Positions 46,648 to 55,879 of a stretch of DNA of 64,000 nt are shown here, piece by piece. The notes below the pieces were generated by a model. The model had not been told where the DNA came from. It saw nothing but the letters and a program-made list of their open reading frames with translations, and did not search any database. Origin of the DNA: a beta proteobacterium AAP51. Lineage in GTDB: Bacteria > Pseudomonadota > Gammaproteobacteria > Burkholderiales > Burkholderiaceae_C. The first letter of the stretch is position 1; each line of letters opens with the position of its first letter. The position numbers were made by a program, and so were the translations under genes. The stretch is from positions 1 to 64,000 of the forward strand of contig LJHT01000091.1 in NCBI GenBank assembly GCA_001295905.1, written 5' to 3'.

Positions 46648-47050
46648 GCGAGTGCCCGTGGAGGGCGCGGCCTTCACGTTGGAGCTGGACGCCAGTCTCG
46701 GCACACCGGCATCACTCAGGGCCCTCGAGCGTGCCATCGTGGACTATGCCGAGGCACACGAACTGGAGATGAGCGGGATGCAGTTGCGCTTCTCCGTTCA
46801 GGCCGTCGGGCGCCCTACCACGGCGGAAGACCAGGTGGCCTTGCTGGACTGGCTGATCGACCGCCCGGGCTGGCGGCGCGTACGCGTGGGCGCACTGCGC
46901 GGGCCGAGCGCAAGCCACGGGGCCCACCTCCAGGTGAACTCGGGCGACATGGCGCTCATCGGCGTGACGCTGCTCTACCGGCTTGGCCGCCTGAAAGCTG
47001 AGCAGTACCTGCAGATCCTGGGCGGCTTCGTGCGGCCAGACACGCACTGA
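46634..47050 (+). CDS. Small unknown protein C (138 residues)
   Basis: Starts MRAAERVPVEGAAFTLELDA if ATG 46634 is used; ATG 46613 is also in frame. Segments LEMSGMQLRFSVQAVGRPTT and LLDWLIDRPGWRRVRVG suggest an alpha/beta protein. No family recognised. Overlaps protein B, so the two are translationally coupled. Confidence 0.58.
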   Translation: MRAAERVPVEGAAFTLELDASLGTPASLRALERAIVDYAEAHELEMSGMQLRFSVQAVGRPTTAEDQVALLDWLIDRPGWRRVRVGALRGPSASHGAHLQVNSGDMALIGVTLLYRLGRLKAEQYLQILGGFVRPDTH

Positions 47051-47092
47051 TCAAACCTTCTTTCAACTGCCATCCCAAAGGGAGGACTTCTG

Positions 47093-47707
47093 ATGCAAAC
47101 CACCTTCCGCGCAGCCGTCGTTACTGCATTCGTGACCCTGGCCGGATGTGCCAGCACCACCCGCACCGTCGAGACGACACCGGGCTATGCGATCTACGAC
47201 ATCAAGGCGCCTGCCGGTGTCACGCACTCGCAGATCGCAGAGGCCGTGAAGACAACGCTGCAAAAGAGCATGACTGCGGTGCAGGTCACCAACGCCATAC
47301 CGCCTTCGCCGCTGCCTGAGACGGCACCGCGCTTCCAGCTGGTGTCGCCTTTCAAGGGTTCCAACCTCGCCACCCTCGCGGCCGCCTCAGGCCAGAATCT
47401 GCAGGTGCCGACCTGCGAGGGCGCCATCATGACGGCGCAGGCCAGCGATACGTCGATGCGCAAGTACGGCGAGGCGGTGAGCTTCTTCGCCTGCGTGATG
47501 CCGTACAAGGGCGGCTGGTCGCTGAACGTCTACACCACGTTCCGCACGGCCTCGGGTGCGTTCAACCCCCAGACGCTCGCAGCCACGCTGATGAAGCCGC
47601 TGACGGGCGACTCGAGCCAGTTCATCCCTCGTACGATCAACAGACTGGTGGACGTGGTGAAGGCCGCGGGTGCGACCGTGACGCTGCTTGAGGCGTTCCC
47701 GTCTTAG
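47093..47707 (+). CDS. Predicted lipoprotein
   Basis: A 204-residue exported protein with a lipobox LAGC (residues 16-19) after a short signal peptide (FRAAVVTAFVT), so Cys19 would be acylated. The rest has the segments GYAIYDIKAPAGVTHSQIAE and VSFFACVMPYKGGWSLNVYT. GGGAGG precedes the ATG. Not assigned to a family. It may belong to the same transcript as the three small ORFs. Confidence 0.75.
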   Translation: MQTTFRAAVVTAFVTLAGCASTTRTVETTPGYAIYDIKAPAGVTHSQIAEAVKTTLQKSMTAVQVTNAIPPSPLPETAPRFQLVSPFKGSNLATLAAASGQNLQVPTCEGAIMTAQASDTSMRKYGEAVSFFACVMPYKGGWSLNVYTTFRTASGAFNPQTLAATLMKPLTGDSSQFIPRTINRLVDVVKAAGATVTLLEAFPS

Positions 47708-47867
47708 TCTTAAGCAGGCGGCCCAGCGAGGTGGTGGCGGAGACTCAGTGAGTTGCCGATGGTGACTCCCCCCACCACGCTTGACCCAGATTCCCCACGC
47801 ACCGCAGTAGGTTACCGGGTTGGCGAGGAACTGTGAGCCGGCGGCGAGACTTGGTGACCGATGGTTC

Positions 47868-48836
47868 CTACGTACCAAGGTCAAGCTGAAGCTGGGACGA
47901 AACCTCAACCACGGCAGCCGCCAGTTCCGGCTTGGCGTGCAGCTTGTTGATGGTCAGAGTGTTGTGCCGCCAGTCGCTGGCTCTGAACGCTCTGTCAACT
48001 TCGACGGTCATCATCAGCGGCTTGCCCGTGAGCTGAGCACTCAGCAATGTGCGGCGGACCTTCCCTTTCCTGTCTGGCACGAAGGACGCCTTGACTGCCT
48101 TGTTGATCAAACCTTCGAGGGCTTTCGGCACGTCCCCCCCGTCCATCATCGAACTCACCGTCACCTCCACGTCGGTTCCCGGGTCGATCAGGCCTTTCAC
48201 GGTCGTGATGACTTGGTGCTTGCTTCCGGAGTGGAAGGACTTCGGCAACTGGGCCACGACGGGAAGCTGAGTGTTGTCTCCCAGGGTAACTGGTGGGTCA
48301 CCGTCACGAGCCGTCTCGAGCTGGGCCCTGACAAGCTCCTTGTCAGTGCCCTTGGCCTTAGCCTCCTTCTCGATCATGCGATCAAGTTCCTCCAGGGACG
48401 GCGTGTCACCGGTGCGTTCCTGGACGCGAAGGACGTCAGCGGCGACCTTGGCAGCGGCGCGGACGCTCTTGCGCATCGTCTCCATCTCCTCTTCAGTCTG
48501 CTCCCGGTCGGTCGGAGGATCCTCGACGCTCTTCTGGACCGGCATGATGCGCAGCAGGCTCATGAACACGGCCTTGGCAACATTGATCGCGATGCCGAGT
48601 GCGTAGTCGGACTCCAGATCTTCTACTTTCTCAAGCATCTGACGTTCTGCATCGACGAAGAGTCTGATGAAGTCTGCGAGCGACAGGTAGTCGACCGATT
48701 CGAACTGCTGGAGCAACTTTGACACCTCGCGGGCGTCAAGCTGCAATACGCCAGCGAGGTCGTAGCGCTTTGCCTGAATGGCCTCGCGAGCCTCTTCGGT
48801 ACTGATCGTTCTCTTGGTCTGCTTTCGCTTGCTCAT
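47868..48836 (-). CDS. 322-residue partner of the giant protein
   Basis: A lysine-rich N-terminus (MSKRKQTKRTISTEEAREAI) is followed by a segment that could hold a helix-turn-helix (DLAGVLQLDAREVSKLLQQF). The centre is acidic and probably coiled (REQTEEEMETMRKSVRAAAK). The C-terminal third has strands (DVEVTVSSMMDGGDVPKALE). No family recognised. Its start overlaps the stop of the 1704-residue gene by four bases, so the two are coupled and likely act together. Confidence 0.7.
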   Translation of the reverse strand: MSKRKQTKRTISTEEAREAIQAKRYDLAGVLQLDAREVSKLLQQFESVDYLSLADFIRLFVDAERQMLEKVEDLESDYALGIAINVAKAVFMSLLRIMPVQKSVEDPPTDREQTEEEMETMRKSVRAAAKVAADVLRVQERTGDTPSLEELDRMIEKEAKAKGTDKELVRAQLETARDGDPPVTLGDNTQLPVVAQLPKSFHSGSKHQVITTVKGLIDPGTDVEVTVSSMMDGGDVPKALEGLINKAVKASFVPDRKGKVRRTLLSAQLTGKPLMMTVEVDRAFRASDWRHNTLTINKLHAKPELAAAVVEVSSQLQLDLGT

Positions 48837-51800
48837 GTTGTAGGCCCTTTCGCTGCCTGGTGTGTGATCTCGATCGCTTCGATGAAGATCCGGGTGATAA
48901 CCGTGAGTCGTCCAACGAGCTCGCTCTGCTCGTGCTGACCTGGTCGCTCATCTGATAGGTCTTCGCCCGCAGCTGATGGGCGCTTGGCCGGCATCACTTG
49001 ACACTGCGGCTGCTTGCCAGCACGCGTGTCTTCTGGGCCTACCACCAAGCGCGGACCAAGAGGGTGGAGCTGCTCGGTGTTCAGCAATGCGCCGTGCTTC
49101 TTGCTGAAGCGGATCTGCAACCGGTAGGGGGCGCTAAGCACCTGGAGGTGTGACTGGAGCCGCGCCATCAACTGCATCGCTGAAGGCGCCGGATCTCGGG
49201 GGTTCCTGCGATACGGCGCCAGGTCCGTCAGGAGACTGATCAGCATCGGCAACGGGTGGGCGACCAAGCTGGTTCGCAGCGCGTTCCCTTCCTTGCTGGA
49301 CAGGAACTTCTCGCCCTTCTTGCCGAAGATGAACTCGCGGTCTTCGGCCAACTGGTCGGCTGTCGCAAGACCGCGGCGCCGTCGGGTGATGTCTTCAAGC
49401 CGCGCGGCGTTGGGAAGTGCAGCCTCCAGACGAAGCGCATAGGGCTTCGGAATCCCAAGCGCGTTAGCCAGCGAGTCCCGATCGCCCCCGGCGATCAGGC
49501 CAGCCACCAAGAGGATGCGGGACATCACGGGCGGCTCGGCAACATCAGAGCCTTGGGTGCGCGGAGAGACCACTGCACGCACATCGGAAGGCGAAAGAGG
49601 CGGCAGGTTCATGCGCTTCACGCAGCGCCGCGCCACGGCGCACCAGACATCGAACTCCTTCTTCTCCCTCTTTGCCGCCGACTTCTCGTTGCGGATCGAA
49701 CCGGTCGAACCCAGAACGCCCTCGATGAGCTCAGAGTCAGGGGTCAAGCCATCGAGCAACGCCTGCGATTGGCCTGCAAACATTAGCGGCCAGGCAGCCG
49801 AGTAGTAAACGAGCCCGATAAGCTGCAGGCCGTGCCCTGCGCTACGGGCCGCAAGCGCAGTGGCCCCGAAGCCCCGACTCCACTCTGATTCGAGCAGCTG
49901 CGCCAAGGAACGCGGAGTGCAGTCGAATCCGAACAACGAACGGGCGACACGCTCCCAGCAAGGCCAAAGCAGCCGAAGGAAAGCGTTGCCGCGAAAGCTG
50001 TGCTTCCGCACGGCCGCTTCACCGATCACTTGGGCCGCCGCACTCACCAACGCTTCGTCGATCAAGCGAGAGTCCGACCAGCCCCAGCCCGAGTCATTGA
50101 GGAACAGGTACTTGCCGTTCAGTTCGATCGCGCCGTCCTCAACCTTTTCAAGTAGCTCGATGATCTGCTTGGCGCACTCAAGAAGGCGGTAGGCGTGCAC
50201 CGTCTTCAGATGACTGAACTCGCCGGGTGCAATCATCAACATCTGGCTCGTGCGAACCAGACATGCCGCCACGAGCGCGGCCTGTTCGGAGCTCCGCAGC
50301 GGGTGATGTTGGTGCAGCTTGGCCGCAAGTTCCGCCTTCCACTTCAGCACCGGCCAGTCATCGAAGTGATCAGTGAGAAGTCGCTGAATCTGGGCGTGGT
50401 CTGCCTCCAGGATTGCGACGGAGGCAGCTGCTTTGCGCAGACCGTCAAAAGTCAGGCGCGGGCCGCCCTTAGAGAACATCCCGCGAGGCGCCGCCCATCC
50501 CAGCTTGTGCGCGATGAGTACCAACCGCTTAAGCCCGAAGTAGCGGGTCTTGTCTTCTTTGACGGCCTTGGTGTTCTTGCCCTGTTCATCTACCGCCTTC
50601 TTGGCAGCCGCAATCCACTCTTGCCACTCTTGCGGGCTGAGCTCGGACAGGTCATCACTCGGTGACAGCAGCCTCATGGCCGTCAAGACCTCTGAGAGAT
50701 GGCCTGCCAGCGTGCTGGCCTCGTCGGCCTCCTTCTTGTGAACCCCCGCTGCCGTCTTGTGCCGTAGATCAATCTCCTTTTCGTGAATCTGCTTGAGGCA
50801 TTTCGCGCGCTGATCGTCCCGGATGTCGACCTTCGTCAACTTGTCCTTCCAGTCGTTGGCCCTCTGAATCTCGCCCCCCAAGGGGTAGTCGATTCGGCTG
50901 ACCGCTCGCAGGGCCTCTGCAACGTCCTGCAGCGGACCTGCCTCATCCTTGTCCTTGATCCTCCGAGGGTTTCCCTCGCGCAGTGCCTTGCCCAAGCTTG
51001 AGCCGGTCGGCATCGGATCAGGATCGCAGCCTGCAATTCGCAGAATCGACCGCTTGCTGAAGGTTGCAGACGGCAGCGCCGTGGAGGCGGCTGTCAGCGA
51101 GTCGGGAGGGAAGAAGAAGCGCCTGTAGCGCAGGGCCAGCGACATCAGGCGCAGAAACGCGTCGAGGTCGCTCTCGGGCCATGGCAACGATGGAAGCGCC
51201 TGGCGCGCCCACCGACCGACTTCCTCCGCGCTCGCCTGCCAAGTGCCCGCGCTGGCGCGGTCCTTGATGCGGGCCAGTGCGATGACAACCCGGTCGTTGA
51301 GCCGAACCACGATCGGTTGGGCCGAGCCTGGCCGCGTCCAGGCCGCACATGCCACCTCGTTCACCTCGAACACCTGCGACTCCAAGGCGCTGAAGACGGC
51401 CTCCTGGTCCACTCGATCCCAAAGGCCGTATAGCGTCTGCGCTGCGGTGAACTCGGCCGGCCCGGACAGGCCGGTCACGCCGCACAACTTCTTGCGAAGG
51501 TCTCCAACCGATCGCAGCGCCAGCGTCGAGAAATTGTCAAAGGGCGGAGGCAGGATGCGATACACGTTGCTTGCCGACAGTGCAAGGTACGCATCGACTG
51601 CATCTGGCAGATCGCCACCTGCAGCGATGAGTTGTCGGCCTGAACGCGCGATGCCGAGACTGGCTACCGGAGCCAAGTTGAGTTCGGCCAGCAGTTGCTC
51701 GATGCTGGTCCTCAGGGTAGCGAAGGCATGTGCCGGTGGTACGTGCATGCCGTCGGAGAAGGCCTCGGCATGGATTCGGCAATGACCTGACAGCACGCGT

Positions 51801-53947
51801 ACGTACCAAGTGCTCACGCGACGCGCGATGAGCTGCGAGATCAGAAAGTGGCGGCCAATGTTGAGTGGGCGATCGAAGCAGGTCTTGGCCTCTGCCGTCA
51901 CTGGACCAAGACGAAGGGAAGCGCGCTCGAGACGCGATACGTTCTGCTCTCTTGCAACCCGCACGACGAAGAACACGGGGTCTGAAGGCAAGCCGGCTGG
52001 CAGTGCCCGGCGGCCCCCCGAAGAGAGCGCGACTCCGAGCTCGGCGGCCTTCGTTCGCATCAGCGACAGATCGTGCTGCCAGCCAGCAAGCGCGTCATCA
52101 AGAAGTTTGTGAACGGGAATGCAGCGATCGCTCTGATAGTCACCGACGTTCTTGTCGTACAGATGGATGACTTCGCGGTACTGATAGAGCGAGCGCCATG
52201 TCAGTCGCGACAGCAGCGTTCCGCGGTGTGCCGCGAGGGTGATCACCGCAAGCAGGCGCAAACGCGCCAGTCGGTTGAAGGCGTCCTCGAGTTCCTCAGG
52301 CGTCCTCGCCGCCTTCAGGTCTCTGTGAGCCACTTCTGTTCTTTGCTGGGCAGTCGCCCACCCGGCTTGAAACTGCGACGGGGTGATCGATATGGGCGAT
52401 CCTTCAGGCCCCTTGGCAGTCCAGCCTGCTGGCATCTTCCAGCCCATGAACTCAAAGAGTTCACGCTCGATCGATGTCGTGAACTCCGGGTCGACGGTGA
52501 TGTAGTGAGCCATGCCAAACGGCATGGCATCCAAGTCCAGACCACGCAAGAAGGCCATCGCTTCACCCGCACCGATGTGGCGGTAGGCGTCGCCAAGGCT
52601 GGTGGCAAACCGGGCGTCGTAGGCCACCTGGACGCTGCTGTCGCCCTCGTTCTGCAGGAACACCCGATACCGCCGCAGCCAGACCTTCAAGGACTCGGCA
52701 GTGGTGTCGATCGCGAGGAGTTCGGCCAGAGACGATGCATCAGGGCGCAAGGCGCGGCACTGGCGGAGGTAGTCCGCGACATCGGCGTCCAACGGTAACG
52801 TCACCGCATAGGACCGTTGTTCTGGCTTGAGAGCATCCAACGCCGGGTCAGCGGACGCCGACAACGCCGCCAGCAGGTTCCACACGACGGCACCGCCTGG
52901 AATGTCCAGCTGTGTTGAACGTTTGCCGTCGAGCTTGAGTGCCAGCCCGATGCGTGCGGGTTGGGCGAGGCGCTGTGTCACGTGAGCGAAGGCGACCCAG
53001 ACTTTTTCTTGAGCGTCTTGGCTGTTGAAGCGTTCGCGGTAGTTCTTCCAGCAGGCCCGCGCTACCAGAGGGTGCAGCCGATCGATGTAACCGACAAGAT
53101 CGAATCGCTGAATGTGCGGCGCGTAGTTGGCAGCCTTTACCAACCAGGCAACCGGGTTCTCACGTGACTCCTTCGTATTCAGAGGCCCACGCTGCTTCCT
53201 ATCCTGGCGGTCGGCGTTGGGGTCGTCTTCGCCTTCTGCAAGATCGTCTGCACTCCCCTCACCATCTGCTGCAGACCCAGGTTCATCAGGAGCGGACTGA
53301 CCTTCTTCGGGTGATGCAGGCTTAGCTTTGTTCGGCTCTAGCGGATCACGATCAGGGTCCAGCCACGCGCGCCCCAGTGCTGCAATGACGGCGGCGAGCA
53401 GATCCGAAAGGCCTGGCGCTTTTGAACTGGTGAGCGCAGTATGGAGACCCTCAAGTGAGACCGGCACGACGGTCGCGAACTCTTTCCAGTCCGCTGTTCG
53501 CCCTCCACCCTGAATGAGCGTGTACCAACCGGCAATTGGGGCCTCTAGCAGCGGCCGGTCTTTGCAGCAGGCATCCATGACAAGCATGCCAAGCAATGCG
53601 AGGGCTCGTTCATGGCACTGCGGCTTCAGCCGAGCAGGGTAGGTGGCACAAAGCCAGCCGTAGACACTGCCTTGAGCTCCGTGCCCGGCCTTTCGCAGAC
53701 CTACAGCGCCTTCGTCATCCAGCTGCTCAACCCGTTCGATGAGCCCTGTGGCGACGGCTAGCCAAGCCCCGACGCGCGGCAGCGCAGAGAGCCTGAAATA
53801 GGCTTCCAGCGCAGCTTCAACGAGAAGCAGCGCAAGAAGCAGGCCGCGGCAGGACGGCACGCAGCGTATGGCAGTGAGCAGGCGACGTTCGGCGTCGCAA
53901 ACACCAACCTTGTCCAAGAGGTCGGTGCCGTCTTGGGGGACAGGCAC
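48833..53947 (-). CDS. Giant 1704-residue protein with a tyrosine-recombinase-like core
   Basis: GTG start at 53947; a stop lies about 100 bases upstream with no ATG in between. Residues about 205-260 are an acidic linker. Around 565-735 the sequence follows the recombinase pattern: Arg575 in LAAHRGTLLSRLTWRSLYQY (ArgI region), SDRCIPVHKLLDDAL (like KGRVVPL), Arg699 in NIGRHFLISQL (like HxxRHT) and His722 in VLSGHCRIHAEAFS (like LGH). Where the Tyr nucleophile is expected there is Phe730. The remaining 970 residues are unassigned, mainly helical, with a charged coiled region near 1040-1110. The recombinase reading is inference. Confidence 0.6.
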   Translation of the reverse strand: MPVPQDGTDLLDKVGVCDAERRLLTAIRCVPSCRGLLLALLLVEAALEAYFRLSALPRVGAWLAVATGLIERVEQLDDEGAVGLRKAGHGAQGSVYGWLCATYPARLKPQCHERALALLGMLVMDACCKDRPLLEAPIAGWYTLIQGGGRTADWKEFATVVPVSLEGLHTALTSSKAPGLSDLLAAVIAALGRAWLDPDRDPLEPNKAKPASPEEGQSAPDEPGSAADGEGSADDLAEGEDDPNADRQDRKQRGPLNTKESRENPVAWLVKAANYAPHIQRFDLVGYIDRLHPLVARACWKNYRERFNSQDAQEKVWVAFAHVTQRLAQPARIGLALKLDGKRSTQLDIPGGAVVWNLLAALSASADPALDALKPEQRSYAVTLPLDADVADYLRQCRALRPDASSLAELLAIDTTAESLKVWLRRYRVFLQNEGDSSVQVAYDARFATSLGDAYRHIGAGEAMAFLRGLDLDAMPFGMAHYITVDPEFTTSIERELFEFMGWKMPAGWTAKGPEGSPISITPSQFQAGWATAQQRTEVAHRDLKAARTPEELEDAFNRLARLRLLAVITLAAHRGTLLSRLTWRSLYQYREVIHLYDKNVGDYQSDRCIPVHKLLDDALAGWQHDLSLMRTKAAELGVALSSGGRRALPAGLPSDPVFFVVRVAREQNVSRLERASLRLGPVTAEAKTCFDRPLNIGRHFLISQLIARRVSTWYVRVLSGHCRIHAEAFSDGMHVPPAHAFATLRTSIEQLLAELNLAPVASLGIARSGRQLIAAGGDLPDAVDAYLALSASNVYRILPPPFDNFSTLALRSVGDLRKKLCGVTGLSGPAEFTAAQTLYGLWDRVDQEAVFSALESQVFEVNEVACAAWTRPGSAQPIVVRLNDRVVIALARIKDRASAGTWQASAEEVGRWARQALPSLPWPESDLDAFLRLMSLALRYRRFFFPPDSLTAASTALPSATFSKRSILRIAGCDPDPMPTGSSLGKALREGNPRRIKDKDEAGPLQDVAEALRAVSRIDYPLGGEIQRANDWKDKLTKVDIRDDQRAKCLKQIHEKEIDLRHKTAAGVHKKEADEASTLAGHLSEVLTAMRLLSPSDDLSELSPQEWQEWIAAAKKAVDEQGKNTKAVKEDKTRYFGLKRLVLIAHKLGWAAPRGMFSKGGPRLTFDGLRKAAASVAILEADHAQIQRLLTDHFDDWPVLKWKAELAAKLHQHHPLRSSEQAALVAACLVRTSQMLMIAPGEFSHLKTVHAYRLLECAKQIIELLEKVEDGAIELNGKYLFLNDSGWGWSDSRLIDEALVSAAAQVIGEAAVRKHSFRGNAFLRLLWPCWERVARSLFGFDCTPRSLAQLLESEWSRGFGATALAARSAGHGLQLIGLVYYSAAWPLMFAGQSQALLDGLTPDSELIEGVLGSTGSIRNEKSAAKREKKEFDVWCAVARRCVKRMNLPPLSPSDVRAVVSPRTQGSDVAEPPVMSRILLVAGLIAGGDRDSLANALGIPKPYALRLEAALPNAARLEDITRRRRGLATADQLAEDREFIFGKKGEKFLSSKEGNALRTSLVAHPLPMLISLLTDLAPYRRNPRDPAPSAMQLMARLQSHLQVLSAPYRLQIRFSKKHGALLNTEQLHPLGPRLVVGPEDTRAGKQPQCQVMPAKRPSAAGEDLSDERPGQHEQSELVGRLTVITRIFIEAIEITHQAAKGPTT

Positions 53948-55300
53948 AGCAATAACCCATGTCAGAGCCCTCGTGCCAGCCAGCGAATTTGGCGCACGAG
54001 CAACCGATCGCGCGAAATTGCGCGTGGTGCGGTTGGTTTGGCTCTGCTAGGCAGCAGTGCTCTGATTCACGCAGATCGACCTGCACTGTGGCTGGTTCGA
54101 TCTGCAAGCGCTGGCAAAGGCACAGTTGGCCAATGCGTTGGTCTTTGTCATGCGGCCGGTGCCTGACTCTCGGCCGTATGACGCCTCCCCTGTGCTCTTC
54201 AGTTTGAAGACCCCAGGACATCAGTCCCAGGCAGGGCGGGCTGGTTCAAGGGCGTACGCGAAAAAAGAGACTGAACGTCGCGAACAAAACCAAGAACCGG
54301 GAGCGCCTCGTAATTCTGAACGGGACCTATTGAGATGTCAACTGGATAGCGCCGGACTATGCGGGCTGCATATTTGCTCAGGAGTTGGCGGGATTGCCAA
54401 ACTGGCGATTGGCGCACTCTTGAATGTCAGTTGCGCGAGTTGCACGTGCTTTCTCAGGGAAGCTCTAGTGTCGTCGGGTGACTTGAGTGCGCAGCGCACA
54501 TCGTTGAGCGTGCCCCTCGCGGTTCGCGACTGCGCGTTGACCATGCGCTACTTCTCTAATTCCATCGCTTCAATGAAGACGCCTCCAGACTGGGTGTGAT
54601 CCTTCGCGGCGCGCGTTGCGACGGGCAGCTATCGGCCCATGGCTGGCATTCGCATTCGTGGCATCGCGGCGGCAAAGGGCTGTGCGGGCGGGGGCTGGGG
54701 CTTGAGTTGAAGCGGTCGGCCCTGCGGGCCGACTTCCTGCGCTGCTCGGCGCTTCAAGATCACGCCCCAGCCCCCGCCCGCACAGCCCTTTGCAACAACC
54801 GGGGTGGTGTTCGACGACAGGCATGCCACGGTGGTGGTTGAGCGGCAGGCGGTGCGCGCCGATGTTCGAACGCGAACACAACGAACGACCGCCAAAGACT
54901 GAGAGCTGCCCGTCGATTTCTGCCGGTCACTGACCGCTTCGGCTACAACCGGACCATGGGATGTTGATGCTTTCCAGAGGATCGGGAAGCTCTGCAATTG
55001 TCTATGGAGATCGAATCGATCCGCACGCTATGCAGATGGCCCAGAACCATCGCTTGCATGATCGTCAGTGTGTTGAGAATGTCCAATCGAGGAGTCTGAA
55101 GTCAGCCTCCTCAAGCCGAACGTCACCCGGGCAGGCAAACAGCTTGCCGAGTCACTCCCCAACAGCTCGGCCGGATGCAGTGTCGCCACGCTGCCCTTGC
55201 CGCAGACCATGTCGTCGACTGGGCAGTACCGGTCGCATCCCCAGCCGATACGCTCCGGAGGCGCCGGGTTCAGCGGGAACTGCTTGGCTACGGCGTGCCT
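53948..55300. other. 1.35 kb without a supported gene
   Basis: Several short frames are open on both strands, none with a credible start, ribosome-binding site or recognisable protein. Base composition in 54200-54600 looks less GC-rich than the flanks. The notable content is the nested inverted repeat at 54620-54914. The region separates the giant-protein operon from the nitrate locus and may be a scar of past integration. Confidence 0.5.
54620..54914. repeat. Nested inverted repeat with a 30-base perfect stem
   Basis: Perfect 30-base arms lie at 54672-54701 and 54764-54793. Inside are TTGAAGCG (54707-54714) with CGCTTCAA (54750-54757) and a hairpin GTCGGCCC (54715-54722) with GGGCCGAC (54726-54733). 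Outside are GTGGCAT (54658-54664) with ATGCCAC (54823-54829) and GACGGGCAGCT (54620-54630) with AGCTGCCCGTC (54904-54914). The arms look like two inverted copies of one element, the right copy longer. No target-site duplication or transposase seen. Confidence 0.8.
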
Positions 55301-55879
55301 TCAGCTGCGCTGCGCCTCGAACAGCGGAAACAGCACTTCGTTCTCCAAACGAATGTGCTGCTGCAGGTCGTCCACAAACTTCCTGACGCCCGTGTAGAGC
55401 TGCTGCCAGCTGGTGCAAGTATCCGCAGGCGCCGTGGCGTTCCGGGTCAACGCCAGCAGGTGTTGCAGCCGCTCGGCATGCTCTTCGTGCTCCATGCGCA
55501 TCACCCCGATTGGATGAACGACGAACGGGTTGCCGCCGCGCTCAAGCATGGGGAACAGGATGGACTCCTCCTTCTCCATGTGCTGCAGCAGCTCGCTGTG
55601 CATGGAGGTGAGCAAGGCGGCCAGACCTGTCGGTGCGGCCTCATGGCCGGCGTGCACGGCTTCGACCTTGGCCGCCATGCGGATCAACTCAGGGAGTTGC
55701 CGGCGATGCACCTCGTGGTAACGCATGAGGATGTGGTCGATGAGGGCTGTTGGCTCAGCTGGATGGCTCGCGACTGGGGGGATGTTGCTTGTCTTGGTCG
55801 CACGGGTTTGGAGGTGTTGAAGCTCAGGGTGCGATTCCAGCCGTTGGCACTGGAGCGCAGAACAGGGGGAAGAGCTCAT
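55301..55879 (-). CDS. Hemerythrin-domain protein 2 (YtfE/RIC-like)
   Basis: A 192-residue protein from ATG 55879. After about 45 unconserved residues comes a hemerythrin domain: ALIDHILMRYHEVHRRQLPE, ELLQHMEKEESILFPMLERG, MRMEHEEHAERLQ and LQQHIRLENEVLFPLFEAQ supply the His and Glu ligands of a di-iron site. The N-terminal ScdA domain of full RIC proteins is missing. The start lies 56 bases inside the neighbouring hemerythrin gene, an unusual overlap. Family members repair iron-sulphur clusters or bind NO, which fits the nitrate locus. Confidence 0.82.
   Translation of the reverse strand: MSSSPCSALQCQRLESHPELQHLQTRATKTSNIPPVASHPAEPTALIDHILMRYHEVHRRQLPELIRMAAKVEAVHAGHEAAPTGLAALLTSMHSELLQHMEKEESILFPMLERGGNPFVVHPIGVMRMEHEEHAERLQHLLALTRNATAPADTCTSWQQLYTGVRKFVDDLQQHIRLENEVLFPLFEAQRS

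Noticed and set aside
54126-54599. 157-codon + strand frame after the giant gene
   Set aside because: No credible start or ribosome-binding site, and the product has no recognisable pattern; treated as non-coding.
54672-54793. Retron msr-msd or integron attC reading of the long inverted repeat
   Set aside because: No reverse transcriptase gene lies nearby and the terminal consensus of attC is missing, so only the repeat itself is reported.
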